Source of the DNA: Lachnospiraceae bacterium
GTDB taxonomy: Bacteria > Bacillota > Clostridia > Lachnospirales > Lachnospiraceae
Direction: 5' to 3'
DNA: 37,125 bases
Assembly: GCA_024687125.1 (NCBI GenBank)
Contig: JAILFA010000093.1
Coordinates: 1 to 37,125, forward strand
This document shows positions 17,759 through 26,597 of this stretch, in pieces. The stretch's first letter is position 1; each line of letters begins with the position of its first letter. The notes below the pieces were generated by a model. It made no database searches. It was not told the DNA's origin and saw only the letters and a list, made by a program, of their open reading frames with translations. Made by a program: the position numbers and the translations under genes.

Positions 17759-18790
17759 ATGCTTCTGGATGAACGAAAGACGAAGATCCTGCATGCGATC
17801 GTGAAAAACTACCTGGCGACCGGGGAGCCGGTCGGTTCCAGGACGATCTCCAAGGATACGGATCTGAACCTCAGTTCCGCGACGATCCGCAATGAGATGG
17901 CGGATCTGGAAGAGATGGGGCTGATCCTGCAGCCGCACACTTCGGCCGGCCGCATTCCATCCGACAGGGGCTACAGGATCTATGTCGACGAGATGCTCCG
18001 GAGCAAGGAGCGCGAGGTTGACGAGATGAAGGAGCTCCTCCTGGAACGGGAGGAAAAGCTTGAGAAGATGCTCAAGCAGGTGGCAAGGCTTCTGGCCGTC
18101 AATACCAATTACGCGACCATGATCTCCGCGCCGGCCCTTAAGGGCAACCGCCTGAAGTTCATCCAGATCTCGCGCGTGGATACAGCGCACCTGCTGGCCA
18201 CCGTTGTGATGGAGGGCAATGTCATCAAGAACCGCATGATCGACGTTTCCGAGAATTCGGATGACGAGACGATCCTGAAGCTCAACATGCTCCTCAACAC
18301 GCGGCTGAACGGCCTGTGCGCCGACCAGATCACCCTCGGCATGATCGCCGCAATGAAAAAGGAAGCGGGAGAACACGGCGATGTGATCGCCAGGGTCGTG
18401 GACGCGGCGGCGGAGACCATCCGGGAGGATGACAACCTGGAGATCTACACGAGCGGCACGAACAACATTTTCCGTTATCCGGAGCTGGCCGACAAGGGCC
18501 GTGCATCTGCGCTGATCACGACGTTTGAGGAAAAGACGGAGCTCGAGAGCATCGCGCTGAAGTCCCTTTCACAGGCGGATCAGGCGGAAGGGATCCAGGT
18601 CTACATCGGCGAGGAGGCACCGGCGGCGAACATGCAGGACTGCAGCGTGGTGACCGCGACCTATGATCTCGGAGACGGGATGCGCGGTACGGTCGGTGTC
18701 ATCGGGCCCAAGCGTATGGACTATGACCGTGTGGTCGCCATCATGAAGAACGTGATGCGGCAGTTGGACGATCTGTATAAAAAGGAATAA
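17759..18790 (+). CDS. hrcA: Heat-inducible transcription repressor HrcA
   Basis: 343 residues, full length. The N-terminal winged helix (LDERKTKILHAIVKNYLATGEPVGSRTI) and the SSATIRNEMADLEEMGLI recognition helix are canonical, followed by the GAF-like and C-terminal domains ending RQLDDLYKKE. It represses its own operon through the CIRCE at 17708-17734 and needs GroE for folding in studied species. Start at 17759 has AGAGG eight bases ahead. grpE follows 24 bp downstream with its own AAGGAGG. No second CIRCE appears before grpE, dnaK or dnaJ. Confidence 0.97.
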   Translation: MLLDERKTKILHAIVKNYLATGEPVGSRTISKDTDLNLSSATIRNEMADLEEMGLILQPHTSAGRIPSDRGYRIYVDEMLRSKEREVDEMKELLLEREEKLEKMLKQVARLLAVNTNYATMISAPALKGNRLKFIQISRVDTAHLLATVVMEGNVIKNRMIDVSENSDDETILKLNMLLNTRLNGLCADQITLGMIAAMKKEAGEHGDVIARVVDAAAETIREDDNLEIYTSGTNNIFRYPELADKGRASALITTFEEKTELESIALKSLSQADQAEGIQVYIGEEAPAANMQDCSVVTATYDLGDGMRGTVGVIGPKRMDYDRVVAIMKNVMRQLDDLYKKE

Positions 18791-18814
18791 AAGGCCGTAA
18801 AGGAGGCAGAGATA

Positions 18815-19447
18815 ATGGCAAAGAAGGACAGCAGGATAAAAGACAGCGCCGGCAAAGAGGAGAAGAAGCCGCAGGGAGCGGCACAGGACGATAAGGCCGC
18901 GGATCCCGGAAAAGAACCCGAAGTAAAGGGTGGGGAAGCCGGAGAGGAAGCCGCCGCCGAGGCGGGTGAGAGCGCGGAAGAGCAGGGAGAGAAGGCTGAA
19001 GAGACGGATCCCGTAAAGGCTCAGATCGATGAGCTCAAGGACAAGGTTCTCAGACAGGCCGCGGAGTTTGACAACTTCCGCAAGCGCACGGAGCGGGAAA
19101 AATCTCAGATGTTTGACACCGGCGCGGCACATGTGATCGAAAAGATCCTGCCGGTGGTCGACAATTTCGAGCGGGGACTGGCGACGGCGCCGGATGCCGA
19201 TAAGGAGGGTTCCTTTGCCGAAGGGATGAACATGATCTACAAGCAGCTGACGAAAGCGCTCACGGATCTTGGCGTGACACCGATCGAGGCACTCGGGAAG
19301 GAATTTGACCCGGCCTTCCACAACGCGGTGATGCAGACGCCGGCGACGGATGAGTACCCGTCAGGCACCGTGGCACAGGAGCTGCAGAAGGGATATATGT
19401 ATCACGATACCGTGATCCGGCACAGCATGGTAGCGGTTTCGGAATAG
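18815..19447 (+). CDS. grpE: GrpE nucleotide-exchange factor
   Basis: 210 residues. The first about 65 are a charged, low-complexity Lys/Glu/Ala tail. A coiled coil (VKAQIDELKDKVLRQAAEFDNFRKRTEREK) and the C-terminal beta-wing domain with VTPIEALGKEFDPAFHNAVMQ and GYMYHDTVIRHSMVAV follow. GrpE opens the DnaK nucleotide site to release ADP. It sits second in the hrcA operon. The N-terminal tail is longer than in E. coli GrpE, as is common in Firmicutes. An 87-bp gap containing a stem-loop separates it from dnaK. Confidence 0.97.
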   Translation: MAKKDSRIKDSAGKEEKKPQGAAQDDKAADPGKEPEVKGGEAGEEAAAEAGESAEEQGEKAEETDPVKAQIDELKDKVLRQAAEFDNFRKRTEREKSQMFDTGAAHVIEKILPVVDNFERGLATAPDADKEGSFAEGMNMIYKQLTKALTDLGVTPIEALGKEFDPAFHNAVMQTPATDEYPSGTVAQELQKGYMYHDTVIRHSMVAVSE

Positions 19448-19485
19448 AAATACAGAACAGCACAACACAACACAGTACAGTATTC

Positions 19486-19513
19486 GCATTCCCCGCGCTT
19501 CGCGGCGGATGCA
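19486..19513 (+). other. Stem-loop between grpE and dnaK
   Basis: GCATTCCCCGCG pairs with CGCGGCGGATGC around a CTT loop, with one mismatch and one G-U pair. It ends a few bases before the dnaK ribosome site (GAGGAGG) and has no T tract, so it is more likely an mRNA-processing or stability element than a terminator. Confidence 0.5.
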
Positions 19514-19534
19514 TGAGAAGAGGAGGACAAGAAA

Positions 19535-21424
19535 ATGAGCAAGATCATCGGAATCGACCTGGGAACAACCAACAGCTGCGTGGCCGTTATGGAAGGCGGA
19601 AAGCCCACGGTCATCGCGAACGCAGAGGGTGCGCGGACTACACCGTCCATCGTCGCGTTCACCAAGACAGGTGAGCGCCTCGTAGGCGAGCCGGCAAAGC
19701 GTCAGGCGGTCACCAACGCGGACCGCACCATCGCTTCCATCAAGCGTGATATGGGTACGGATCACGGCCGCAATATCGACGACAAGAAATATTCGCCGCA
19801 GATGATCTCCGCGATGATCCTGCAGAAGCTCAAGGCTGACGCAGAACAGTATCTCGGAGAAAAGGTGAACGAGGCCGTTATCACGGTTCCCGCGTACTTC
19901 AATGACGCACAGCGTCAGGCCACCAAGGATGCCGGCAAGATCGCAGGCCTCGAGGTCAAGCGTATCATCAACGAGCCCACGGCGGCGGCGCTGGCATACG
20001 GCCTGGACAACGAAAAAGAGCAGAAGATCATGGTCTACGACCTCGGCGGCGGCACCTTTGATGTGTCCATCATCGAGATCGGCGACGGTGTCATTGAGGT
20101 TCTCGCGACGAACGGCGATACGCATCTGGGCGGCGATGACTTCGATAACCGTGTCATGAACTGGATGGTCGAGGAGTTCAAGAAAAAGGAAGGCGTGGAC
20201 CTTTCCAGCGACAAGATGGCCATGCAGCGTCTCAAGGAGGCTGCCGAGAAGGCCAAGAAGGAGCTCTCCTCCACGACGACGACCAACATCAACCTGCCTT
20301 TCATTACGGCGACGGCGGACGGCCCGAAGCACTTTGACATGGATCTGTCCCGCGCGAAGTTTGAGGAACTGATCAGCGATCTCGTCGAAAAGACGGCGAT
20401 CCCGGTACAGAACGCCATGAAGGACGCCGGCCTCTCCAATTCCGATCTCGGACAGGTACTGCTGGTCGGCGGTTCCACACGTGTTCCGTGTGTTGTGGAA
20501 AAGGTCAAGCAGCTCACCGGCAAGGAGCCTTCCAAGAGCCTGAACCCGGATGAGTGCGTCGCGATCGGCGCTTCCGTACAGGGCGGCAAGCTCGCGGGCG
20601 ATGAGGGCGCAGGCGATATCCTGCTGCTCGATGTCACGCCGCTGTCCCTGTCCATCGAGACGATGGGCGGTGTTGCGACCCGTCTGATCGAGCGCAACAC
20701 GACGATCCCGACCAAGAAGAGTCAGGTGTTCTCCACGGCCGCTGACAACCAGACCGCTGTGGACATCAACGTCCTGCAGGGTGAGCGTCAGTTCGCGAGA
20801 GACAACAAGTCCCTCGGACAGTTCCGTCTGGACGGTATCCCGCCGGCAATGCGCGGCGTACCGCAGATCGAGGTCACGTTTGACATCGACGCCAACGGTA
20901 TCGTCAATGTGTCCGCCAAGGATCTCGGCACCGGCAAGGAGCAGCACATTACGATCACGGCCGGCTCCAACATGAGTGACGCCGATATCGAGAAGGCGAT
21001 CAAGGAAGCGGCCGAGTTCGAGGCGCAGGACAAGAAGCGCAAGGAGGGCATCGATGCCCGCAACGAGGCTGACAGCTTTGTCTTCCAGACAGAGAAGGCC
21101 CTGAATGAAGTCGGCGACAAGATCGACGCTTCCGCCAAGGCGACGGTCGAGGATGACCTGAAGAGCCTCAAGGAAGTTTTGGAGCAGACCAAGGACCGCG
21201 AGCTTTCGGACGGCGAGATCGACGATATCAAGTCCAAGAAGGAAAAGCTCATGACCGATGCGCAGGCGCTGTTCGCCAAGGTCTATGAGAACGCGCAGGC
21301 TGCCGGCGGCGCCGGCCCGAACATGGGCGGCATGGGCCCGGATATGGGAGCCGCGAACGCTTCGGGTTCTTCGAACGACAGCGGAAACGATGATGTTGTT
21401 GACGGTGACTACAGAGAAGTGTAA
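19535..21424 (+). CDS. dnaK: Hsp70 chaperone DnaK
   Basis: 629 residues. ATPase domain with [13 protein letters not shown] at the N-terminus, [10 protein letters not shown] and the [11 protein letters not shown] motif. The substrate-binding beta domain contains [17 protein letters not shown], followed by a helical lid and a Gly/Met/Asn-rich disordered tail ending [11 protein letters not shown], close to the EEVD-like end of bacterial DnaK. Third gene of the CIRCE operon, AGGAGG site nine bases ahead, six bases before dnaJ. The ATP phosphate-binding loop and linker sequence are intact. Nothing unusual seen. Confidence 0.99.
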   Translation: MSKIIGIDLGTTNSCVAVMEGGKPTVIANAEGARTTPSIVAFTKTGERLVGEPAKRQAVTNADRTIASIKRDMGTDHGRNIDDKKYSPQMISAMILQKLKADAEQYLGEKVNEAVITVPAYFNDAQRQATKDAGKIAGLEVKRIINEPTAAALAYGLDNEKEQKIMVYDLGGGTFDVSIIEIGDGVIEVLATNGDTHLGGDDFDNRVMNWMVEEFKKKEGVDLSSDKMAMQRLKEAAEKAKKELSSTTTTNINLPFITATADGPKHFDMDLSRAKFEELISDLVEKTAIPVQNAMKDAGLSNSDLGQVLLVGGSTRVPCVVEKVKQLTGKEPSKSLNPDECVAIGASVQGGKLAGDEGAGDILLLDVTPLSLSIETMGGVATRLIERNTTIPTKKSQVFSTAADNQTAVDINVLQGERQFARDNKSLGQFRLDGIPPAMRGVPQIEVTFDIDANGIVNVSAKDLGTGKEQHITITAGSNMSDADIEKAIKEAAEFEAQDKKRKEGIDARNEADSFVFQTEKALNEVGDKIDASAKATVEDDLKSLKEVLEQTKDRELSDGEIDDIKSKKEKLMTDAQALFAKVYENAQAAGGAGPNMGGMGPDMGAANASGSSNDSGNDDVVDGDYREV

Positions 21425-21430
21425 TAAACG

Positions 21431-22642
21431 ATGGCACAGGAGCAGAAAAGAGATTATTATGAGGTGCTTGGTGTAGCCAAGGGCGCATCCGAGGACGACA
21501 TCAAGAAGGCCTACCGTGTACTGGCAAAGAAGTATCACCCGGACATGAATCCGGGCGATGCTTCGGCGGCCGAAAAGTTCAAGGAGGCCTCGGAGGCCTA
21601 TGCCGTGCTGTCAGATCCCGAAAAGCGCAGGCAGTATGACCAGTTCGGTCATGCGGCCTTCGACGGTGCCGGCGGCTTCGGCGGCGGCGGATTTGACTTC
21701 TCCGGAGCGGATTTCGGAGATATCTTCGGAGACATCTTCGGCGATTTCTTCGGCGGCGGCAGACGATCCGGAGCATCCAGAAACGGCCCGGCCAAGGGGG
21801 CCAACATCCGCACCAGCGTACGCATCACCTTTATGGAGGCTGTGTTCGGTGTTGAAAAGGAGCTCGAGCTCACGCTCAAGGATCCCTGCCCCAAGTGCAA
21901 GGGCACCGGTGCCAAGCCGGGGACTACGCCGGAGACCTGTACGAAGTGCGGCGGCAAGGGCCAAGTGGTCTTCACGCAGCAGTCGTTCTTCGGAACGGTG
22001 CGCAATGTCCAGACCTGTCCGGAGTGCGGCGGCTCCGGCAAAATGATCAAGGCCAAGTGCGACAACTGCCGCGGAACCGGCTATGTCGCGAGCCGCAAGA
22101 AGATTCAGGTTTCGATCCCGGCCGGCATCGACAACGGACAGAGCGTTCGCATCCGCGACAAGGGCGAACCCGGCATCAACGGGGGGCCGCGCGGCGATCT
22201 GCTGGTCGAGGTGATCATTGCCGATCATCCGATCTTCCAGCGCGACGGCTACAATATCTACTCTGCCGTACCGATGTCCTATGCGGTTGCGGCTCTCGGC
22301 GGCACAGTGCTGATCGATACAGTTGACGGCAAGGTCGCTTTTGATGTCAAGGCCGGTACGCAGACCGACACGAGAGTGCGGCTGCGCGGCAAGGGTGTTC
22401 CTTCCCTGCGCGACCGCAATGTCCGGGGTGATCACTATGTGACGCTGATCGTTCAGGTGCCGGACAAGCTCTCCAAGGAAGCCAAAGACCTTCTGAAGCA
22501 GTTCGACGAGATGACCGGTAATTCCCTGAAGGCGGCGGAAAACGCCGGTGACGGAGGCGGCTTCGGAGATGGCGACGGAAACGGACCCGGCAGGCCGGGC
22601 GGCTCCGGAGGAAAGAAGAAAAAGAAAGGGTTCTTCGGGTAA
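21431..22642 (+). CDS. dnaJ: Co-chaperone DnaJ
   Basis: 403 residues. J-domain (residues about 7-70) with the HPD motif in KKYHPDMNP, a Gly/Phe-rich segment, and the zinc region with four CxxCxGxG repeats ([32 protein letters not shown]), followed by the C-terminal substrate-binding domains. It stimulates DnaK ATP hydrolysis and delivers substrates. The end is Gly-rich and finishes in a Lys cluster, [10 protein letters not shown] 26-bp segment starting at the last codons is duplicated in tandem just after the stop. Ribosome site is weak, suggesting coupling to dnaK translation. Confidence 0.98.
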   Translation: MAQEQKRDYYEVLGVAKGASEDDIKKAYRVLAKKYHPDMNPGDASAAEKFKEASEAYAVLSDPEKRRQYDQFGHAAFDGAGGFGGGGFDFSGADFGDIFGDIFGDFFGGGRRSGASRNGPAKGANIRTSVRITFMEAVFGVEKELELTLKDPCPKCKGTGAKPGTTPETCTKCGGKGQVVFTQQSFFGTVRNVQTCPECGGSGKMIKAKCDNCRGTGYVASRKKIQVSIPAGIDNGQSVRIRDKGEPGINGGPRGDLLVEVIIADHPIFQRDGYNIYSAVPMSYAVAALGGTVLIDTVDGKVAFDVKAGTQTDTRVRLRGKGVPSLRDRNVRGDHYVTLIVQVPDKLSKEAKDLLKQFDEMTGNSLKAAENAGDGGGFGDGDGNGPGRPGGSGGKKKKKGFFG

Positions 22643-22686
22643 CCAGGAAGAAAGAGATCCTCGGGTAACCCGGAAGAAAGAGTTCA
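22635..22686. repeat. Tandem 26-bp duplication across the dnaJ stop
   Basis: TCGGGTAACC followed by GGAAGAAAGAG appears at 22635-22660 and again at 22661-22686 with only a few differences. The first copy contains the dnaJ stop codon, the second is non-coding. Looks like replication slippage. Confidence 0.75.
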
Positions 22687-22692
22687 AGTACC

Positions 22693-22727
22693 CCGCCGGA
22701 TGGGCGTAGCGCATCCGGCGGTTTTTT
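22693..22727 (+). terminator. Intrinsic terminator of the hrcA-dnaJ operon
   Basis: A 10-bp stem, CCGCCGGATG/CATCCGGCGG, with a 9-nt loop is followed directly by TTTTTT. It is the clearest terminator in the window and ends the heat-shock operon. Confidence 0.95.
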
Positions 22728-22794
22728 ACTGTTTTATAGCTCTGTTGTTGAAGTGGTAAGCTTATTTTGGACACGGAGGGGGATTTTTGAAGCA

Positions 22795-23134
22795 ATCCCG
22801 ATAAATAGCAGGTTTGATTCACTTTCATCGGGGTAGAGAAAATGCCTCGAAATGGTGCTATCCCTATAAAAGAAGCCTAGATGTGATTTTTATCGGGGGC
22901 CTCGAAACAGTGTTATCCCTATAAAAGAAGTTTTTAGATGTTTTAATCGGGGCAGGGCAAAGGCCTCGCATTCTTGCTATCCCTATAAAAAGATGCTGCT
23001 TGCTCTTTTCATAGGGAAAAGTCCAGAGATCCGCAGAATTAGTAACCCGATAGAATCCAATTATTATAGTTTTTATCGGGATATGGTGCTGAATGCATCC
23101 CGATAAAACATGGAATAGAACTCGATTTATATGG
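22795..23134. repeat. Array of alternating inverted half-sites (CCCKATAAA / TTTATCGGG)
   Basis: Six CCCGATAAA- or CCCTATAAA-type half-sites start at 22795, 22860, 22915, 22979, 23045 and 23097. Each is followed about 20 nt later by the inverse form (TTTCATCGGGG 22823, TTTTTATCGGG 22887, TTTTAATCGGGG 22941, TTTTCATAGGG 23006, TTTTTATCGGG 23070, and a degraded one near 23123). Period is 52-66 bp. Intervening sequence is only loosely conserved (GGCCTCG recurs). Because orientations alternate, stems can form in either register. No coding signal was found. This fills most of the 744-bp gap between dnaJ and the GH3 gene. Confidence 0.8.
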
Positions 23135-23158
23135 AAAACCGGCTTCATAAGGCTCTTA

Positions 23159-23249
23159 GTCTCAAAGCCTGGTCTCCTGATTAAGTCTCCCAATCTTAGT
23201 TTCCATGCATTGTCTCCAAGCGCAGACGCCATGCTCAGTCTCCAAACAT
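23159..23249. repeat. 13-bp-period GTCTCC repeat
   Basis: GTCTCC or one- to two-base variants begin at 23159, 23172, 23185, 23199, 23212, 23225 (GACGCC) and 23238, a spacing of 13-14 bp over seven units. Only the hexamer is shared; the other seven bases vary. It lies just upstream of the GH3 promoter. Confidence 0.65.
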
Positions 23250-23271
23250 AGGCTTTAAGCGCCCGGGCTAT

Positions 23272-23301
23272 GTTGCGCAGCCGGTCAGGCGGATGTATAA
23301 T
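23272..23301 (+). promoter_or_regulatory. Promoter of the GH3 gene
   Basis: TTGCGC and a perfect TATAAT with an 18-bp spacer. It would give a leader of about 80 nt before the GTG start at 23387. The -35 match is moderate. Confidence 0.6.
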
Positions 23302-23386
23302 GATGAATCTGATAAGTCGATAAGTCAGGTCCGTTTTCCGGAAGGATCTCTGTCCGGAAATTCAACAGTAACAGTATGACAAAAGC

Positions 23387-24832
23387 GTGTTAAGTGAGCC
23401 GGTATCAGTGGACACATCAGGCGAAAGAAAACTGAAAAAGAGACGCCAGCTGCTGCTCCTGTCGGCTGCAGTTCTGCTGGCGGTCCTTGCAGCAGCGGGG
23501 ATCGGCGTGATGATCCGCAGGGATCAGCCTGCAGGTCAGACGCAGGAGCAGGAGGTCGCCACAGCGTCAACTTCCGCGGCAGCTGCGGAGCAGGAGAACA
23601 CAGCAACATCAGTTTCCGCGGCAGCAGCCGCGGAACAGGAATCTGAGCTGCAGGGGGAACTCATCTCTGCAGGGGAGACAGGGTTGCATGAAGAACCCGT
23701 CTCTGCCGAACAGGAGCCCGCTGCGGATGAGCCGGATGCTGCGGTCGGCGGTGCAGAACCCTTCGATATTGAAGATTATGTAGACAATGATGTAGAGCGT
23801 TACCTGGCTTCCATGTCGCTTGAGGACAGGGTCACGCAGCTCTTCTTTGTCACGCCCGAAGCGTTTACCGGCGTAGAAAAAGTGACCGCCGCGGGAGAAA
23901 AGACAAGAAGCGCCTTTGAGGCTTATCCGGTGGGAGGGATCATCTACCTTGATCCCAATCTGGTCTCGGAGGAGCAGACCAGGGAAATGCTTCAGAATAC
24001 GCAGCGGTATGCCGTCGACAGATGCGGTTTCCCTGTTTTTCTGGGGCTGGACGAAGAGGGCGGTCGTGTCGTACGTATCAGCGGCGACAGGGGCTTTTCG
24101 GCCCCGCGGGTCAGATCAGCAAAGCTGCTTGCAGTTGACGGTGAAGAGGCTGTTGCCGACGCGGGCGATACCATCGGCACCTATCTGAGCGATCTGGGCT
24201 TTAACCTGGATTTGGCACCCTGCGCCGATGTCCTGACCAATCCGGTCAATCAGGTGATCGGAGACCGTTCCTTCGGGAGCGATCCGCAGGAAGTGGCGGC
24301 GCTTTCGTGGAGCTATTCGGAGGGCCTGAAGGCGCACGGGATCCTTTCCTGCTATAAGCACTTTCCGGGGCATGGCGGCACTGCGGAGGATACGCATGAA
24401 GGGTATGCCTATTCTTACAAGACACTGGAGGAGATGTATGAGGCGGAACTGATCCCGTTCATCGACGGGAGTGAGCGGGGGATCGAGATGATCATGGCAT
24501 CACATATCTCCCTGCCGAACATCACGGGAAGTGATCTGCCGGCATCCCTGTCTGAGCAGCTGATCACGGACGTGCTGCGTGACGAGATCGGTTACCAGGG
24601 GATCGTGATCACGGATGCCCTCGGGATGGGCGCGGTCAGTGAGCATTATCGGCCCGGAGAATCTGCCGTCTTGGCGTTACGGGCGGGATGTGATATGCTT
24701 CTCATGGCATCTGATTTTCCCGAATCCCGGCAGGCGGTTCTGGATGCGGTGATGAACGGGGAACTGACAGAGGACAGGATCAATGAATCCGTACGGCGAA
24801 TCCTGCGGGTCAAGCTGAAGATGCAGTACTAA
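23387..24832 (+). CDS. Membrane-anchored glycoside hydrolase family 3, beta-N-acetylhexosaminidase type
   Basis: 481 residues. A Lys/Arg patch and transmembrane anchor at about 19-42 are followed by a Ala/Glu/Ser/Gln-rich wall-spanning linker (about 45-125) and a single GH3 TIM-barrel domain. NagZ-type motifs are present: GLDEEGGRV, KHFPGHGG at 324-331 with the His/Asp acid-base dyad in GHGGTAEDTH, and nucleophile Asp410 in ITDALGMGAV. This predicts hydrolysis of terminal GlcNAc from muropeptides outside the membrane. GTG at 23387 is taken; a second GTG at 23408 is possible and neither has a good ribosome site. A 30-bp gap leads to the redox operon, so the genes may be co-transcribed. Confidence 0.9.
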   Translation: MLSEPVSVDTSGERKLKKRRQLLLLSAAVLLAVLAAAGIGVMIRRDQPAGQTQEQEVATASTSAAAAEQENTATSVSAAAAAEQESELQGELISAGETGLHEEPVSAEQEPAADEPDAAVGGAEPFDIEDYVDNDVERYLASMSLEDRVTQLFFVTPEAFTGVEKVTAAGEKTRSAFEAYPVGGIIYLDPNLVSEEQTREMLQNTQRYAVDRCGFPVFLGLDEEGGRVVRISGDRGFSAPRVRSAKLLAVDGEEAVADAGDTIGTYLSDLGFNLDLAPCADVLTNPVNQVIGDRSFGSDPQEVAALSWSYSEGLKAHGILSCYKHFPGHGGTAEDTHEGYAYSYKTLEEMYEAELIPFIDGSERGIEMIMASHISLPNITGSDLPASLSEQLITDVLRDEIGYQGIVITDALGMGAVSEHYRPGESAVLALRAGCDMLLMASDFPESRQAVLDAVMNGELTEDRINESVRRILRVKLKMQY

Positions 24833-24862
24833 CATGGTTTTACGATCACGGGGGCAAATAAG

Positions 24863-26431
24863 ATGATATGTGAAAAATGCGGAAAAGAGATCCCGGAAGC
24901 TTCAAAGTTCTGCCTGGAATGCGGGAACCCGGTGGGATCCAATCCCCCCAAAAAGCGGCCCTGGCTGATCCCGGTTGTGATCATCTCCGTACTCCTTGTC
25001 GCCGGTCTCATTGTCGGCGGGATCCTCCTGTGGCAGAATGCGGGCAGCGGGACGGAAAAGGAAAAAAAGACGAGGAAAAAAGAAAAGAAGGAAGAGACCG
25101 TAGTGATCGATGAGCCTGCGGAAAACGGGCCGACCGCGGATGAAATGCTGTACGATTATGCCGCGGAACGGGAGTATCTCTGCAGCAGTGACGAAATATA
25201 CCACGGCCATTATGTGTGGGATTCTCCGGAGCGCGCCTTTACCCTTTATTCCACGGAAGGCAGACTCCCGCAGGGACCCATGGGCTTCCTGCTCGATGAT
25301 TTCGACCTTGACGGCCAGCGCGAGCTGCTGTTTGCGAACATCGATGATGAAGGTCTTCTTGAACTGGAAATGTACAAGGCGTCGGAAAACGGGGTAGAAC
25401 TCGCCGCCAGCATCAAAGACTTCGACGGCTCGACCTTTCCTGTTTCCGTGTGCGAAGAGTGCGAGTGCGCCTGCTTCACCTGGAGGGAGGATGATCGGAT
25501 CGTGATCGCTGTGGAGGAAAAGGGCTCGGCTGTTCTGTCGGCGGACGGCGTCTGGACAAGGCTGTGCACGCTTTCTTACCACGACGGTTCCTTTGCGCTC
25601 ATCGGTTCTTTTGACGAAGAAGGCTCTGATTTCGGCGGATATGAAGAAGAGATGGAGAAACAGGTCCGCGCGCTGGGCATACCGGCTACCATAGAGGAAA
25701 TCCTCAGTATCAGCGATCCGTTTTTCACCCTGCGCGAGAATGCAGATCTGTTCGTCGGTGTACGGTCAGCTGCGATAGAGGATATCTACACGGCGCTGAA
25801 TTCCGACTGGGAGGAATACTATGACTTCGGAGAAAAGCTGACTTCCTATGAAAACGCGAGCGATATCGTGATCAGCTCTCTGCCGGATGACCCGGTGTGG
25901 CACAGAACACCGCCCGTCTGGGAGGAGGAAGAGGATCCTGCGGCTCCCGCGGACCTCGAGGAATACAGAAAACGGCGCGAGGAACTCGCCAGTGAGTACG
26001 GCGAGGGCTGTCAGGTCGGACAGGTCCTGCCGGATTTCGTCTTTTACGATGAGATCGGAACACCGGTCCACATCAGCGACTTTCTCGGAAGAGCCGTCTA
26101 CATCAATTTCTTTACGACCTGGTGTCCGTACTGCTTTTATGAGATCCCGGACATGGAAGCTGCAGATGCCGCCTATTCCGCTGATGAAGCGGTCACGATC
26201 ATGATCGATCTGCAGGAGTCCGCGGCGGAAGTGGAGGCGTACGCGCAGGAATATGATATCGGTCTGCCGATCTACTATTTTAATGATTTCAGAGTGGGCA
26301 GCTACGAGATCACCGGGATCCCGGTCAGTATCGTGATCGACCGTTACGGACGGATCGTGGGCTTCAGGGAAGGTCAGTCGGATTACGCCTGGATGAGCAA
26401 AACGCTGGATGCCGCCGTAAAGAGCGAGTAA
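24863..26431 (+). CDS. Zinc-ribbon, transmembrane and TlpA-type thioredoxin fusion protein
   Basis: 522 residues with an unusual domain order. A short cytoplasmic zinc ribbon (C3, C6, C17, C20 in CEKCGKEI..FCLECGNPV), one transmembrane helix (about 34-57) and a Lys/Glu-rich stalk come first. A central extracytoplasmic domain of about 270 residues follows, with a calcium-binding-like DDFDLDGQREL segment near 144-155. The C-terminal TlpA/ResA thioredoxin domain (about 385-522) has active site WCPYC at 420-424 and a cis-Pro region GIPVSIVID. It should exchange disulfides outside the membrane. It heads an operon with a CXXC micropeptide and a 4Fe-4S membrane protein. GGGGG lies before the ATG. 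The central domain was not recognised. Confidence 0.87.
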   Translation: MICEKCGKEIPEASKFCLECGNPVGSNPPKKRPWLIPVVIISVLLVAGLIVGGILLWQNAGSGTEKEKKTRKKEKKEETVVIDEPAENGPTADEMLYDYAAEREYLCSSDEIYHGHYVWDSPERAFTLYSTEGRLPQGPMGFLLDDFDLDGQRELLFANIDDEGLLELEMYKASENGVELAASIKDFDGSTFPVSVCEECECACFTWREDDRIVIAVEEKGSAVLSADGVWTRLCTLSYHDGSFALIGSFDEEGSDFGGYEEEMEKQVRALGIPATIEEILSISDPFFTLRENADLFVGVRSAAIEDIYTALNSDWEEYYDFGEKLTSYENASDIVISSLPDDPVWHRTPPVWEEEEDPAAPADLEEYRKRREELASEYGEGCQVGQVLPDFVFYDEIGTPVHISDFLGRAVYINFFTTWCPYCFYEIPDMEAADAAYSADEAVTIMIDLQESAAEVEAYAQEYDIGLPIYYFNDFRVGSYEITGIPVSIVIDRYGRIVGFREGQSDYAWMSKTLDAAVKSE

Positions 26432-26438
26432 CGCCGCG

Positions 26439-26597
26439 ATGAAAGGATCACCCGCCGAAAACAGAATCCTTGCCGCGCGGATCATCTTCCTGCTTCTCGG
26501 CGCGTTCCTTACGGTATTCGGCTGCCTGAACGGCGGCTTTCGGGAAAACTGGATGAAGGCCTGCCTGATCTGTCTGGAGTGCATCGGTCTTGGATAG
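26439..26597 (+). CDS. CD1871A-type CXXC micropeptide
   Basis: A 52-residue membrane peptide, short enough to be missed by length cut-offs. It has one transmembrane helix (about 14-33, IIFLLLGAFLTVFGCLNGG) and ends with CLICLECIGLG, the ICLECIG tail that I associate with the CD1871A family of CXXC micropeptides from Clostridia. It begins eight bases after the stop of the TlpA fusion gene and overlaps the iron-sulfur gene by eight bases. Its Cys pair at the membrane surface makes it a plausible electron shuttle between the two larger partners. Family function is unknown; the role is inferred from context. Confidence 0.85.
   Translation: MKGSPAENRILAARIIFLLLGAFLTVFGCLNGGFRENWMKACLICLECIGLG

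Noticed and set aside
19361..21538. Long open frame on the minus strand opposite dnaK (725 codons), and similar ones opposite mfd, the 853-aa gene and dnaJ
   Set aside because: They mirror GC-rich codon patterns of strong plus-strand genes, have no ribosome sites and their translations are not protein-like (rich in His, Arg, Asp-Val repeats).
22795..23134. CRISPR-like repeats after dnaJ
   Set aside because: Half-sites alternate in orientation, spacing is uneven (52-66 bp) and similarity is confined to about 11 bp.
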